A DNA stretch of 64,000 bases, from the NCBI RefSeq assembly GCF_900312975.1, contig NZ_LT990039.1, positions 372,001 through 436,000 on the forward strand, in the 5' to 3' direction. Positions 17,220 through 26,471 of the stretch are shown here, one piece after another (position 1 is the first letter of the stretch; each line of letters opens with the position of its first letter). Origin of the DNA: Massilistercora timonensis. Lineage in GTDB: Bacteria; Bacillota; Clostridia; Lachnospirales; Lachnospiraceae. The notes beneath the pieces are model-generated. The model had not been told where the DNA came from. It searched no databases and was given only the letters and a program-made list of their open reading frames with translations. A program made the position numbers and the translations under genes.

Positions 17220-18530
17220 TTATCCAAGGATCGCGTCTATCAGATCCTGTCCGCTTGATTTTACAATATCTGCCTGTACTTGTAAAGCCTCTTCCACCTG
17301 GGAGAGAGTTACGTCGTCCAGGAAGACCTCCTCCCCGCTGCGGAACATATTGCAGGGAAGCAAAAGCCGTTCGCCCAAAGGACGTCCCTTTAACTGCGCC
17401 ATCAGATCCTGCCCGGTGATCAGGCCGGACACGGTGATCGATTCCCCGAAGAAATCGTTGCGGATGGGGCACACCTCCACTTCCGTCCGGGGATACTTTT
17501 CCTTAAGCCTCTCTGTAAGCTTTCGGATATAGGGACCCGCAAGCCGACCTGTGGCGATGGTCACCTTGCGCCCTTTCTCGTCTCCCGGCAGCGCCTCGTA
17601 TGCCTGGTCAAATTCCTGCTTCAGAAGCCGCAGCATCCCCACGCCGTTCTCCAGCTGAAGGTACCCGTCGTACCGCTCTTCCTCCGGCAGCTCCTCCCCT
17701 GCCAGAAGATACCACTCGTCACTGGCATGGATGAAATGCAGCCCCTGCTCCCGGACAAACTTCTGCTGCCAGCGGTGGATGGTCTCCAGCACCTTCCTGG
17801 CTTCTTCCTTGTCAAAAGACTCCAGGGGATACAATCCTTCCCGGAATCTGGTAAGTCCTGCCGGGACCACCGACACACTCTCCAGCACCGGCAGATACCG
17901 GGACAGGTCCCGGACGGTCCGCTCCAGCTCTTCGCCGTCGTTGATCCCCCTGCACAGCACGATCTGCCCGTTCATGTGGATCCCGTGCTCATAGAGAATG
18001 TCCACCTTCTTAAGCGCCTCTCCCGCAAACCGGTTGTGGAGCATCTTACAGCGAAGCTCCGGATTGGTGGTATGAAAGGAAATATTAATAGGCTCCAGGT
18101 GATACCTTACGATCCGCTCAATATCGTGGTCGCTCATATTGGTCAGGGTGATATAGTTCCCCTGCAGAAAAGAAAGCCGGGAATCATCGTCTTTGAAGTA
18201 CAGCGTCTCCCGCATGCCTTTTGGCATCTGATCGATAAAACAGAACATACATTTATTTCTGCAGGAGCGATATTCATCCATCAGACCCTGCTCGAATTCC
18301 AGGCCCAGATCTTCCTCATAATCCTTCTCGATCTCCAGCTCCCACTCTTCTCCGTTTTCCTTCTCCACCAGAAGAGTCAGGAACTCATCATTTACATAAT
18401 AATGATAATCAAATACGTCCTCGATCTCCTGCCCGTTGATGGCAAGAAGAACATCCCCCGGCTTCAGTTCCAGCTCGCTGGCAATACTGTCCGGCTTCAC
18501 TTCACTGATCTTGTGTCCCCGCTTTGTCAT
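17220..18530 (-). CDS. DUF512 family radical-SAM-like iron-sulfur protein with PDZ domain
   Basis: A 436-residue protein with an N-terminal PDZ-like domain (GDVLLAINGQEIEDVFDYHYY), a CRNKCMFCFID cysteine cluster near residue 85 and a C-terminal DUF512 region (FFGESITVSGLITGQDL). The family resembles radical SAM proteins, is conserved in Clostridia and cyanobacteria next to der, and has no established substrate. The ATG at 18530 has AAAGGA nine bases upstream; an ATG at 18551 has no site. Confidence 0.88.
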   Translation of the reverse strand: MTKRGHKISEVKPDSIASELELKPGDVLLAINGQEIEDVFDYHYYVNDEFLTLLVEKENGEEWELEIEKDYEEDLGLEFEQGLMDEYRSCRNKCMFCFIDQMPKGMRETLYFKDDDSRLSFLQGNYITLTNMSDHDIERIVRYHLEPINISFHTTNPELRCKMLHNRFAGEALKKVDILYEHGIHMNGQIVLCRGINDGEELERTVRDLSRYLPVLESVSVVPAGLTRFREGLYPLESFDKEEARKVLETIHRWQQKFVREQGLHFIHASDEWYLLAGEELPEEERYDGYLQLENGVGMLRLLKQEFDQAYEALPGDEKGRKVTIATGRLAGPYIRKLTERLKEKYPRTEVEVCPIRNDFFGESITVSGLITGQDLMAQLKGRPLGERLLLPCNMFRSGEEVFLDDVTLSQVEEALQVQADIVKSSGQDLIDAILG

Positions 18531-18597
18531 TTCCTTCGTTCCTTTCTTCATTCTTTACTATTATAACGTACCCGGGAAAAATAGTCCATGTAAAACA

Positions 18598-18627
18598 TTG
18601 ACCTTGCGCCCGGAATAGTGATATAAA
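18598..18627 (+). promoter_or_regulatory. Sigma-A promoter for the PRPP synthetase gene
   Basis: TTGACC (18598-18603), an 18-base spacer and TATAAA (18622-18627) predict a start near 18634, about 45 bases before the ATG at 18679. Confidence 0.55.
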
Positions 18628-18678
18628 TATTGTATTGAAGATTTTACTATCAACACAGGAAATGTTTAGGAGACAACC

Positions 18679-19860
18679 ATGACAAATACAAAACTGATGG
18701 AAGAAGCGCTCCCCGTAGCGCCTCTTAAGATCGCGGCTTTGGAAAGCTGCCGGGAACTTGGGAAAAAGGTGAACGACTATATCGTAGATTTCCGCAGGGA
18801 CAGGGTAAATGATTCCCTGGACTCCCCGCTTTTCTGCAACTATCAGATGGACAACTATCTGCTGGATTTCCAGTGCCCCCGCTTTGGCACCGGAGAGGCA
18901 AAAGGCGTCTTAAATGAGTCCATCCGCGGAACAGATCTGTTTCTCATGGTGGATGTGTGCAACTACAGCCTTACCTATACCGTCAACGGGCATGTGAACC
19001 ACATGTCCCCGGATGACCATTACCAGGATCTTAAGCGGGTCATCTCCGCCGCCAACGGCAAGGCCCACCGGCTGAATGTGATCATGCCCTTCCTGTATGA
19101 GAGCCGCCAGCACAAACGGACCAAGAGGGAGTCTCTGGACTGCGCTCTGGCGCTACAGGAGCTGGTGGATATGGGTGTCAGCAATATCATCACCTTTGAC
19201 GCCCACGACCCCCGGGTACAGAATTCCATCCCCCTCCACGGGTTTGACAATTTTAATCCACCCTATCAGTTCATGAAGGCCCTTCTGCGGGCGGAGCCGG
19301 ATCTTCCCGTGGACAAGGACCACCTGATGGTCGTAAGCCCGGATGAGGGCGCCATGCACCGCGCCGTTTACTTTTCCAACGTTCTGGGCGTCAACATGGG
19401 TATGTTCTACAAGCGCCGGGATTACTCCACCGTGGTAAACGGCAAGAACCCCATCGTCGCCCATGAATTCCTGGGGGACGACATCCAGGGGAAACATGTG
19501 ATCATCGTAGACGATATGATCTCTTCCGGAGAAAGTATGCTGGATGTTGCAAGACAGATCAAAGACCGGGGCGCGGGACGGGTTTTCGTCTGCACCACCT
19601 TTGGCCTTTTCACAGAAGGCTTTGATAAATTTGACGAGTACTATGAAAAAGGCTACATCGACCGGGTCATCACCACCAACCTGACCTACCTTCCGCCAGA
19701 AGCCAAAGAAAAGCCTTACTTTGTAGTGGCCGATATGAGCAAGTTTATCGCGCTCATCATCGACTCCTTCAACCATGACGTGACCATGAGCCATGTACTC
19801 AATCCTACCGACCGGATCCACGCACTGCTGGAGAAGCAGAAGAACCGGATCTCCTTTTAG
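18679..19860 (+). CDS. prs: Ribose-phosphate pyrophosphokinase, long divergent form
   Basis: PRPP synthetase transfers pyrophosphate from ATP to ribose 5-phosphate for nucleotide, histidine and tryptophan synthesis. The PRPP-binding loop VDDMISSGES is near residue 285 and DAHDPRVQN near residue 175. At 393 residues it is about 75 longer than the classical enzyme, with an N-terminal extension typical of a second Prs type found in Clostridia. Whether it is the main enzyme or a paralogue cannot be told here. It starts after AGGAG. Confidence 0.88.
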   Translation: MTNTKLMEEALPVAPLKIAALESCRELGKKVNDYIVDFRRDRVNDSLDSPLFCNYQMDNYLLDFQCPRFGTGEAKGVLNESIRGTDLFLMVDVCNYSLTYTVNGHVNHMSPDDHYQDLKRVISAANGKAHRLNVIMPFLYESRQHKRTKRESLDCALALQELVDMGVSNIITFDAHDPRVQNSIPLHGFDNFNPPYQFMKALLRAEPDLPVDKDHLMVVSPDEGAMHRAVYFSNVLGVNMGMFYKRRDYSTVVNGKNPIVAHEFLGDDIQGKHVIIVDDMISSGESMLDVARQIKDRGAGRVFVCTTFGLFTEGFDKFDEYYEKGYIDRVITTNLTYLPPEAKEKPYFVVADMSKFIALIIDSFNHDVTMSHVLNPTDRIHALLEKQKNRISF

Positions 19861-19874
19861 CAGGAGGTAGGACA

Positions 19875-20516
19875 ATGTATTTCCAATATGGCTCCCGTGA
19901 AACCGAATATCTGAAAAGCAGGGACAAAGCCCTGGGTGAAGTGATCGACCGGATCGGACCCGTCTTTCGGGAAACCGATCCGGATCTTTTCTCCTCTGTG
20001 GTCCATCACATCGTGGGACAGCAGATCTCAACCAAGGCCCAGGCCACTATCTGGGCAAGAATGAAAGAACAATTAGGAGAAGTAACCCCGGCGACCATCG
20101 CCGCGGCTCCGGCCGCCCGGCTTCAGTCCGCCGGCATCTCATTTCGCAAGGTGGAATATATCCGGGATTTCGCCGCAAAGGTACAAAGCGGCGCCCTGGA
20201 CCTGCAGGAGATCTCCCGTCTTCCGGACGATCAGGCCATAAAGGCCCTCGCATCCCTCAAGGGGATCGGCGTGTGGACGGCTGAGATGATCCTGCTTTTC
20301 TGTCTCCAGAGGCCTGATATCCTGAGCTTTGACGACCTGGCCATCCAGCGGGGGCTCAGAATGGTCTACCATCACAGAAGTATCGACCGGAAACGGTTTG
20401 AGAAGTACCGCAGACGGTTCAGTCCCTGCGGCAGTGTTGCCAGCCTGTATCTCTGGGCCGTGGCCGGAGGCGCTATCCCGGAGATGAAAGACTACGCCCC
20501 CAAACGGAGGAAATAA
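19875..20516 (+). CDS. DNA-3-methyladenine glycosylase (AlkA-like, HhH-GPD)
   Basis: A 213-residue base-excision glycosylase. The helix-hairpin-helix LKGIGVWTAEMIL (near residue 130) is followed by the catalytic aspartate in SFDDLAIQRG. HHIVGQQIS near residue 43 is typical of AlkA C-domains. It lacks the N-terminal domain of E. coli AlkA (282 residues), as do many Firmicute homologues. Follows prs by 14 bases with its own AGGAGG. Confidence 0.88.
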   Translation: MYFQYGSRETEYLKSRDKALGEVIDRIGPVFRETDPDLFSSVVHHIVGQQISTKAQATIWARMKEQLGEVTPATIAAAPAARLQSAGISFRKVEYIRDFAAKVQSGALDLQEISRLPDDQAIKALASLKGIGVWTAEMILLFCLQRPDILSFDDLAIQRGLRMVYHHRSIDRKRFEKYRRRFSPCGSVASLYLWAVAGGAIPEMKDYAPKRRK

Positions 20517-20521
20517 GCAGC

Positions 20522-21511
20522 TTATTTCATTGCGTCCCGGATAAATGCCTCTATCTTATCAAACGGGATCACATCCGTCTGGTCATAGAGGTCCGTGTGG
20601 ACGGCGTCCGGAATGATCAGCAGTTCCTTATTCTCCGCAAACGGATTGTTCCGCACCATGTCTTCGTAGGCGTCCCTGCTGAAATAGCAGGAATGAGCTT
20701 TCTCTCCGTGGATCACAAGGACCGCGCTGCGGATCTCATTGGAATAGCGCAGGATCGGCTGATTAAGGAAGGATATGCAGCCGGTCACGCTCCAGCCTCC
20801 GTTGGAGTTGAGGGAACGGGGATGATATCCTCTGTCCGTCTTATAATAAGCATAATAATCTTTTACAAAGAACGGGGCATCCTCCGGCAACGGATCCACC
20901 ACGCCGCCGCCCAGGGCATAGCTGCCGTTTTTGTAATCTTCGATACGCTGTGCGTTCCATGCCTTTTTCTTCTCATAGCGGGCGTCTGCAGAATCCTCGG
21001 AATCAAAATAACCTTTCGCGTTTACACGGGTCATATCATACATAGTAGAAGTAACCGTAGCTCTGATCCTGGTGTCAAGAGCCGCTGCGTTCAGAGCCAT
21101 TCCGCCCCAGCCGCAGATCCCGATAACGGCGATCTTCTCCGGATCCACATTATCCTGCACAGACAGGAAATCCACCGCCGCCTGGAAATCCTCGGTATTG
21201 ATATCCGGAGAGGCCATATATCTTGGCTCCCCGCCGCTTTCTCCTGTGAAAGAAGGATCAAAGGCGATGGTCAGAAATCCCCGCTCCGCCATGGTCTGGG
21301 CGTAGAGTCCGGCCGCCTGCTCCTTCACCGCTCCAAAAGGCCCGCACACCGCGATGGCCGCCTGCCGCCCCTGCGCTCCTTTCGGCGCATAGAGATCCGC
21401 CGCCAGGGTAATGCCATACCGGTTGTGGAAAGTTACCTTCCGGTGATCCACTTTATCACTCTTGGGAAATGTTTTATCCCATTCTTCTGTTAATCTTAAC
21501 TTTTCTTCCAT
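20522..21511 (-). CDS. Alpha/beta hydrolase, YcjY/dienelactone hydrolase-like
   Basis: A 329-residue hydrolase with the strand-nucleophile turn VIGICGWGG: the nucleophile position holds cysteine, as in dienelactone hydrolase-like enzymes, rather than serine. A late VIHGEKAHS segment and PDAVHTDLYD carry the probable acid and histidine. The start at 21511 follows GGGAGG; an ATG 12 codons upstream has no site. It converges on the glycosylase gene with five bases between stops. Substrate unknown. Confidence 0.82.
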   Translation of the reverse strand: MEEKLRLTEEWDKTFPKSDKVDHRKVTFHNRYGITLAADLYAPKGAQGRQAAIAVCGPFGAVKEQAAGLYAQTMAERGFLTIAFDPSFTGESGGEPRYMASPDINTEDFQAAVDFLSVQDNVDPEKIAVIGICGWGGMALNAAALDTRIRATVTSTMYDMTRVNAKGYFDSEDSADARYEKKKAWNAQRIEDYKNGSYALGGGVVDPLPEDAPFFVKDYYAYYKTDRGYHPRSLNSNGGWSVTGCISFLNQPILRYSNEIRSAVLVIHGEKAHSCYFSRDAYEDMVRNNPFAENKELLIIPDAVHTDLYDQTDVIPFDKIEAFIRDAMK

Positions 21512-21619
21512 TACAAAAGACCTCCCGTTATCCTGTTTTGATTCCATGGTAACTCGAAGGTCTTTAAATATCCAATGCTTTGTTTTTATTGTCTGCTATG
21601 CCCTTCAGGCATAGCATAA

Positions 21620-22618
21620 TCACTCCTGCGCCTGCGTCTGCGTCTGCGACTGCAGTTTCTTTACCAATTCCCAGATGGTCTCTTCTGTCTCTTCCAGGGC
21701 CTCTGCGATCTCAGGAACAGCAATTCCTCTGGCAAGTTTTTTCTCCACAAGCTGCAGTAAGATCTGCTCTCTTCCTTGTTCGATTCCCTGTTCGATTCCC
21801 TGTTCGATTCCCAACTCTTCCACATAATCACTTAAGTTGCACATCTGGTTCAACTCCTCTCCCATTGTTTTGCTTTCCATCGGTATGGCAAATTCTTCTT
21901 CCAATTGTCGGATCTTTGCCTTTGCACTTATCTTTGGTGACAGAAGCAGACCCAACATCCGAGTCAGAGGATTCCCTTTTTCAGATTTAGAATTCAGACA
22001 AACCGTCACTACCGTTAACTTGTCATACACATCCCTCTGATCCGGGATCCCCGGGATCAAATCCTCTTTACAGATCCGGTACTTGGAAATTGCATTTCCG
22101 ATATAGTCCGGCGCATTCATGCAGATCCATATACTGTATACTTTACGGATATTATCATAATCTCTCCCGGTAAATTCTGTCCCCTTCTGGGCCGAGATCA
22201 TCCGCGCCCCATAGAAGATCCCTCTTGTGGTAAGAGAATATCCCGGATAAAATGCTTTCTGCGCCTCCACATTGATCAACAGCTTGATCCGTTCCTCCCG
22301 GGCTTTAAGATATGCGGAAAAACGAATATCATAGTAAATCTCGCCCTCACCGGGGACCGCATCCTCCTGCGCTTCTCCCCTGATTTTTTCCATTTCCCGC
22401 CGATTAGTCCAGCCAGGCACAACTCCTATCTCAGACACTTCAATGTCTGAACTGATACAGGACTTAATCTCATCCACGGACATATCTGCAAATTCTTCTG
22501 TCGCATACTTTAAGATCCATGCCAGAATGATCTTGTTAGAAAGAACCCTTTTGACCTTATCGTCGTACTGGTTCTTACTTTCCGCCAGAGAAAGATCTCC
22601 GGCCAGTTCATTTTTCAT
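21620..22618 (-). CDS. Rpn family PD-(D/E)XK nuclease/transposase-like protein
   Basis: A 332-residue protein of the Rpn (recombination-promoting nuclease, formerly transposase_31-like) family that is abundant in Lachnospiraceae. The nuclease core is YYDIRFSAY followed by LLINVEAQ near residue 120, giving the D...ExQ pattern of PD-(D/E)XK enzymes. The C-terminal half carries an in-frame tandem repeat (IEQG units at 21775-21814) and a Gln/Thr-rich tail. E. coli relatives promote RecA-independent recombination. No terminal repeats or partner transposase are present, so it is not an obvious insertion sequence. Confidence 0.82.
   Translation of the reverse strand: MKNELAGDLSLAESKNQYDDKVKRVLSNKIILAWILKYATEEFADMSVDEIKSCISSDIEVSEIGVVPGWTNRREMEKIRGEAQEDAVPGEGEIYYDIRFSAYLKAREERIKLLINVEAQKAFYPGYSLTTRGIFYGARMISAQKGTEFTGRDYDNIRKVYSIWICMNAPDYIGNAISKYRICKEDLIPGIPDQRDVYDKLTVVTVCLNSKSEKGNPLTRMLGLLLSPKISAKAKIRQLEEEFAIPMESKTMGEELNQMCNLSDYVEELGIEQGIEQGIEQGREQILLQLVEKKLARGIAVPEIAEALEETEETIWELVKKLQSQTQTQAQE
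21775..21814 (-). repeat. In-frame 12-bp tandem repeat in the Rpn gene
   Basis: Three near-perfect copies of a 12-base unit (CGATTCCCTGTT on the plus strand) encode consecutive IEQG units. Because the unit is a multiple of three, slippage would change repeat number without breaking the frame. Confidence 0.85.
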
Positions 22619-22827
22619 AGGCTTCTTCCTTTCTTCATTATAACGAAATAATCTTTAGGTTACAAGCAGTTGATTTTGCCCCTGAAAATGAGGCTTTGGG
22701 AACTACCAGATTCTCTGACGGCATAAGATATGGCGATATGCCTGCCGTCTTAGATAAAACAAATTTACCATACTTCTTACCCCAGAACAAGAGGCAATAT
22801 AAAAACAGATTCATTCCCTCCATCTTC

Positions 22828-23160
22828 TTACATTCTGTTTTCTTCTCCCCAGACACACAACTGGTCCAGGATCTTCATCAGGGATTTCCCTCTTTCGCTT
22901 AAGCAATATTCCACCTTGGGCGGAATCTGAGGATACTCTTTGCGCACAATAAGCTGGTCCGCTTCCAGTTCTTTCAGATTCATGCTCAGCGTCTTATCTG
23001 ATATCTTTTTCAGATACCGCTTAAGTTCATTAAAACGAACTACCTGATACTCCATCAGGCAGTACAGGATCACCATCTTGTATTTTCCAGAGATCAGAGA
23101 CATGGTGTAACTGAATCCTGTCTCTTCAAAATTTGCCTGTTCAATATAATTCTTTATCAT
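22828..23160 (-). CDS. HxlR family transcriptional regulator
   Basis: A 110-residue winged-helix protein with the HxlR pattern: SLISGKYKMVILYCLM, FNELKRYLKKISDKTLSMNLKELE and a PPKVEYCLSERGKSL wing. HxlR proteins often sense electrophiles or oxidants and control a divergent oxidoreductase, which fits the flavin reductase next door. The ATG at 23160 has AAGGA ten bases upstream. One cysteine lies in VILYC and another in LCVWGEE; which if any senses is not known. Confidence 0.87.
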   Translation of the reverse strand: MIKNYIEQANFEETGFSYTMSLISGKYKMVILYCLMEYQVVRFNELKRYLKKISDKTLSMNLKELEADQLIVRKEYPQIPPKVEYCLSERGKSLMKILDQLCVWGEENRM

Positions 23161-23205
23161 TCTTACACTTTCCTTCAAGATAGTACCTTTCATTTATATC
23201 AGTAC

Positions 23206-23258
23206 TTGATTTGCTGTTTTCTACGACTATAATTGTAAGTAAAGACACTACAGGTGTC
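23206..23258 (+). promoter_or_regulatory. Flavin reductase promoter and candidate HxlR operators
   Basis: TTGATT (23206-23211), a 16-base spacer and TATAAT (23228-23233) form the promoter. Just past the expected start lies the palindrome GACACTACAGGTGTC (23244-23258), well placed to block transcription. A looser AGTAC...GTACT pair lies nearer the regulator gene (about 23180-23205). Confidence 0.5.
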
Positions 23259-23291
23259 AATCCCAAAATAAAATTGGAAGGAGATATAAAA

Positions 23292-23858
23292 ATGAGAAAA
23301 GAACTGAATCTGACAGAAGGTATCTTCCCCATGCCGGTATTAATGGTCGCAACTTATAATGAAGACGGCAGTATCAACGTGATGAACGCTGCCTGGGGAA
23401 CTATGCAGGAGCGGGGCAATGTGGCTCTAAACCTGACCGAGACTCATAAGACGGTCAAAAATATCAAGGCCCGCGGCGCATTTACCGTCAGCATCGCGGA
23501 TGCCGCCCATGTAGTAGAAGCCGATTACTTTGGTGTGGAATCCGGCAACCGCACTGCAGATAAATTTGCTAACAGCGGTCTGACTGCAGCAAAATCCCCC
23601 GTTGTGGACGCGCCCGTTATCAACGAATTTCCTTTATGCCTGGAATGCAAGTTCCTGGAATATCAAACCAACGAATATGGGTGCGGTATAATTGGAAAAG
23701 TAGTCCGGATAACAGCAGATGAACGTGTTATGGAAGGAGATAAAGTCAATATGTCCCTGGTCAACGCCATCGCTTTTGACCCCTATACCCACGGCTACTA
23801 TAAAGTCACTGAACGCGTCGGCGAAGCATTTAGGGATGGACTAAAGTTGAAAAAATAA
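23292..23858 (+). CDS. Flavin reductase family protein (FMN-binding split barrel)
   Basis: A 188-residue protein starting MRKELNLTEGIFPMPVLMV, typical of the small clostridial flavin reductase/flavoredoxin-like group that binds FMN in a split barrel. The segment AWGTMQERGNVALNL and TKTVKNIKARGAFTVSI carry flavin-contact positions. The start is chosen from GGAAGGAG seven bases before the ATG. It diverges from hxlR-type regulator at 22828 and is likely its target. Substrate and redox partner are unknown. Confidence 0.86.
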   Translation: MRKELNLTEGIFPMPVLMVATYNEDGSINVMNAAWGTMQERGNVALNLTETHKTVKNIKARGAFTVSIADAAHVVEADYFGVESGNRTADKFANSGLTAAKSPVVDAPVINEFPLCLECKFLEYQTNEYGCGIIGKVVRITADERVMEGDKVNMSLVNAIAFDPYTHGYYKVTERVGEAFRDGLKLKK

Positions 23859-23910
23859 ATATACTTATGGTAGGATTAAATCCCTACATTCTGCCACTAG
23901 GAGGAACACT

Positions 23911-24819
23911 ATGGAAATCCGCGTACTTCGCTACTTTCTTGCCGTAGCAAGAGAAGGTAGCATCACTGCCGCCGCAAACTATCTGCATCTCACCCAGCCC
24001 ACCCTCTCCCGCCAGCTCAAAGATCTGGAAGAAGAGCTGGGGCAGACGCTCCTGATCCGCAAGAGTCACCGGGTGACTCTTACGCCGGAGGGCATGCTGC
24101 TGAGAAAACGTGCAGAGGAGATCATCGCCATGGTGGACAAGACCCAGTCCGAATTTGTCTCCCTGGGTAATACCGTCAGCGGCAATGTCTACATCGGCGG
24201 CGGAGAGACCCGGGTGATGAAAGAGATCGCCACTGTGATCCGGGATATCCAGACAGCGTTCCCGGCCATCCATTTCCACCTCTACAGCGGCAATGCCCAG
24301 GATGTAACAGAACGCCTGGACAAGGGCCTTCTGGATTTTGGCGTCCTGATCCAGCCGGCGGATCTCTCCAGATACCAGTCTCTCCAACTGAAAGGGAAAG
24401 ACCAATGGGGTGTACTCATGCCTAAGGACAGTCCACTGGCAGCCAAAAAGGCAATCTATAAGAAAGATCTTTTAGATCTTCCCCTTATCTGCTCCCGCCA
24501 GGCCATTGCGCGCCACATAAGCGGCAATGCATTCTCCGACTGGTTCGGAGAAGATTTTGAACGGCTGAATATTGTCGGCACTTTTAATCTCATCTACAAT
24601 GCCGCCCTTCTGGTCGAAGCCGGAGCCGGTTATGCCATCAGCCTGGACGGCCTGACCGACACCTCCAGGGACAGTGCTCTCTGCTTTCGGCCTCTGTCTC
24701 CCAGACTGGAATCCCGGCTTGCCATTGTCTGGAAGAAGGACCAGGTCTTTTCCCCTGCCGCACAGCTTTTCCTGGACAGGATCACAGATCTGTATCCGTC
24801 AGGATCTACAGATAGCTGA
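23911..24819 (+). CDS. LysR family transcriptional regulator
   Basis: A 302-residue regulator with a standard N-terminal helix-turn-helix (GSITAAANYLHLTQPTLSRQL, residues 16-36) and a C-terminal effector-binding domain. It starts after AGGAGG. It runs convergently into the nitroreductase gene with a 14-base overlap of coding ends. LysR proteins usually control a divergent neighbour, but here the upstream gene is in tandem, so no target is evident. Confidence 0.9.
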   Translation: MEIRVLRYFLAVAREGSITAAANYLHLTQPTLSRQLKDLEEELGQTLLIRKSHRVTLTPEGMLLRKRAEEIIAMVDKTQSEFVSLGNTVSGNVYIGGGETRVMKEIATVIRDIQTAFPAIHFHLYSGNAQDVTERLDKGLLDFGVLIQPADLSRYQSLQLKGKDQWGVLMPKDSPLAAKKAIYKKDLLDLPLICSRQAIARHISGNAFSDWFGEDFERLNIVGTFNLIYNAALLVEAGAGYAISLDGLTDTSRDSALCFRPLSPRLESRLAIVWKKDQVFSPAAQLFLDRITDLYPSGSTDS

Positions 24820-25321
24820 CGGTCTCTGCAAGATCTTTGCGCTTTCCGTGATTGGGCATGGGCCCCGCGCCTTCTGCCGGATACCCCAGGTCCAGGAGCA
24901 TCAGCACTTCCTCATGCTCCGGAAGTCCGAATTCCCGGGCCGCCTCTTCCGGATCAAACAGGTTGAGCCAGCAGCTCTCCACCCCTGCGTCCTTGGCCGC
25001 CAGCATAAGATGGGTGGCCACAATGGCCGCGTCCTCGATCCCGGAATCCCGTTTGCCTCCCGGATAAGTAAACACATTGTTCTTGTCAAAGGCAACCAAC
25101 AGCACCGTAGGCGCCCCATACCGGCATCGGGTCAGCTTATCGATCTTTGCCAACCCTTCCTCTGACTGTATCACGTAAATATGCTGTTCCTGCAGGTTCT
25201 TGGCAGTAGGAGCCAGCCTCCCCGCCTCCAGGATCTGATCCAGCTTTTCCTTCTCAACCTGACGGCTGCTGTCATAGTCCTTACAGGAATACCGCTCTCT
25301 TACAACTTCCATAAATTCCAT
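24806..25321 (-). CDS. Nitroreductase family protein
   Basis: A 171-residue FMN-dependent oxidoreductase with the family start VRERYSCKDY (usually RxSxRxY/F), GRLAPTAKNLQEQ near residue 34 and the FMN-contact region GIEDAAIVATHLMLAA. It is short compared with the 200-220-residue classical enzymes, as in many clostridial homologues. The physiological substrate is unknown. The start ATG follows AGGAGG by nine bases. Confidence 0.86.
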   Translation of the reverse strand: MEFMEVVRERYSCKDYDSSRQVEKEKLDQILEAGRLAPTAKNLQEQHIYVIQSEEGLAKIDKLTRCRYGAPTVLLVAFDKNNVFTYPGGKRDSGIEDAAIVATHLMLAAKDAGVESCWLNLFDPEEAAREFGLPEHEEVLMLLDLGYPAEGAGPMPNHGKRKDLAETVSYL

Positions 25322-25404
25322 TCCGCGCTTCCTCCTTTTTTCTTCATGCCTCTATTATAATCCCGCCATCCAGGAGATAAAAGAACTATTTTTCAGATCT
25401 CACT

Positions 25405-26397
25405 TTAACGCTCCACCTGATTCCGGTAAACGCTGCTGATCACGCCCCACAGGATCCCTGCCACCGGCCAGATCACCCAGGTAATATGCCACTCCATGGT
25501 CAGAAAGCTGACCAGCAGATACACAGCCGTCACACAGCCCCAGTAGATCCCGCTGATCCGTTTATTCTGCTTCTTGGCGATCCGGGTATAATCTCCTTCT
25601 TCCAGAAGGACCTGATAGCCGTCCCAGATAATGCAGGTACGCACAATGAGAAAGACTCCGGTTGCCACAAGGAACAGCAGCAGGCTGATCGCTCCGGTAA
25701 GCGCCATCACATTTTCCTCCCCGAATAACAGGAGCATCAGAAAAATCGGGATACAGGAGGCCACGCACAGCGCCACTCCCGCCGCCAGCTCTATCACATG
25801 GCTTCTCTCATATTTCTGTCTCCGGTCCCTTACCATGCCATCCACTCCGTAAGCTGTATCCAGCGCCTCCTTCTCCAGGAACTCATATTTCTCATCATAA
25901 TGGCCAATGATCACAAAGATGGATACCGCCGCAACGATCAGAAGGATCAGGACGGCAGTCCCCAGAAGAGCTCCCTGGTCTTCTGTCAACGAGATCAGTC
26001 CTGCTTCCCCGGCTCCGGAAAGAAGAAGCAGAAATACCGGGGACATAATGCATAAAAAGACGCCAAAAGCGCATGGGACAGAAACCTTCTTACAATGAGC
26101 CAGGTAATCGTTGGCAAGTTCCATGGACACCGGCACCAGCTTCTCTCCTGTCTCGTCTGCGATTTTCTCATCTGCCGCCGGGTTTTTCTCCTCTTCTTCC
26201 ATCTCATCACGAAGAAGATAGTCTGTGCTGACGTCAAATAGCTCTGACAGCTTCAGGATCCGGTTCATATCCGGAACTGACAGCGCCCCCTCCCATTTGG
26301 AAATGGACTGCCGGCTTACTCCCATTTTCTCCGCCAGTTCCTCCTGGGACCAGCCGGCCTTCTTTCGTAAATAAATAATTTTGTCTGCTAAGATCAT
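25405..26397 (-). CDS. XRE family regulator with membrane domain
   Basis: Residues 1-65 form a Cro/C1-type helix-turn-helix (GWSQEELAEKMGVSRQSISKWE). After an acidic linker (about 66-80) residues 105-330 contain about six hydrophobic segments, so the regulator is probably anchored in the membrane. Such proteins are common in Clostridia and usually linked to envelope or peptide stress, but a signal is not known. Its promoter region holds a GCAACCG inverted repeat (26472-26491) that could be its own operator. Confidence 0.84.
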   Translation of the reverse strand: MILADKIIYLRKKAGWSQEELAEKMGVSRQSISKWEGALSVPDMNRILKLSELFDVSTDYLLRDEMEEEEKNPAADEKIADETGEKLVPVSMELANDYLAHCKKVSVPCAFGVFLCIMSPVFLLLLSGAGEAGLISLTEDQGALLGTAVLILLIVAAVSIFVIIGHYDEKYEFLEKEALDTAYGVDGMVRDRRQKYERSHVIELAAGVALCVASCIPIFLMLLLFGEENVMALTGAISLLLFLVATGVFLIVRTCIIWDGYQVLLEEGDYTRIAKKQNKRISGIYWGCVTAVYLLVSFLTMEWHITWVIWPVAGILWGVISSVYRNQVER

Positions 26398-26471
26398 ATG
26401 CTTTCTCCTTTTGCCACACGGCCTGTCTTATGCCGTACTGGTCTTTGTAAAGGAAAGTATACCGTTTTGGG

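Noticed and set aside
22638-22856. A 72-codon minus-strand frame between the Rpn gene and the HxlR gene
   Set aside because: It lacks a ribosome-binding site, overlaps the regulator's end and resembles translated intergenic sequence; left as non-coding.
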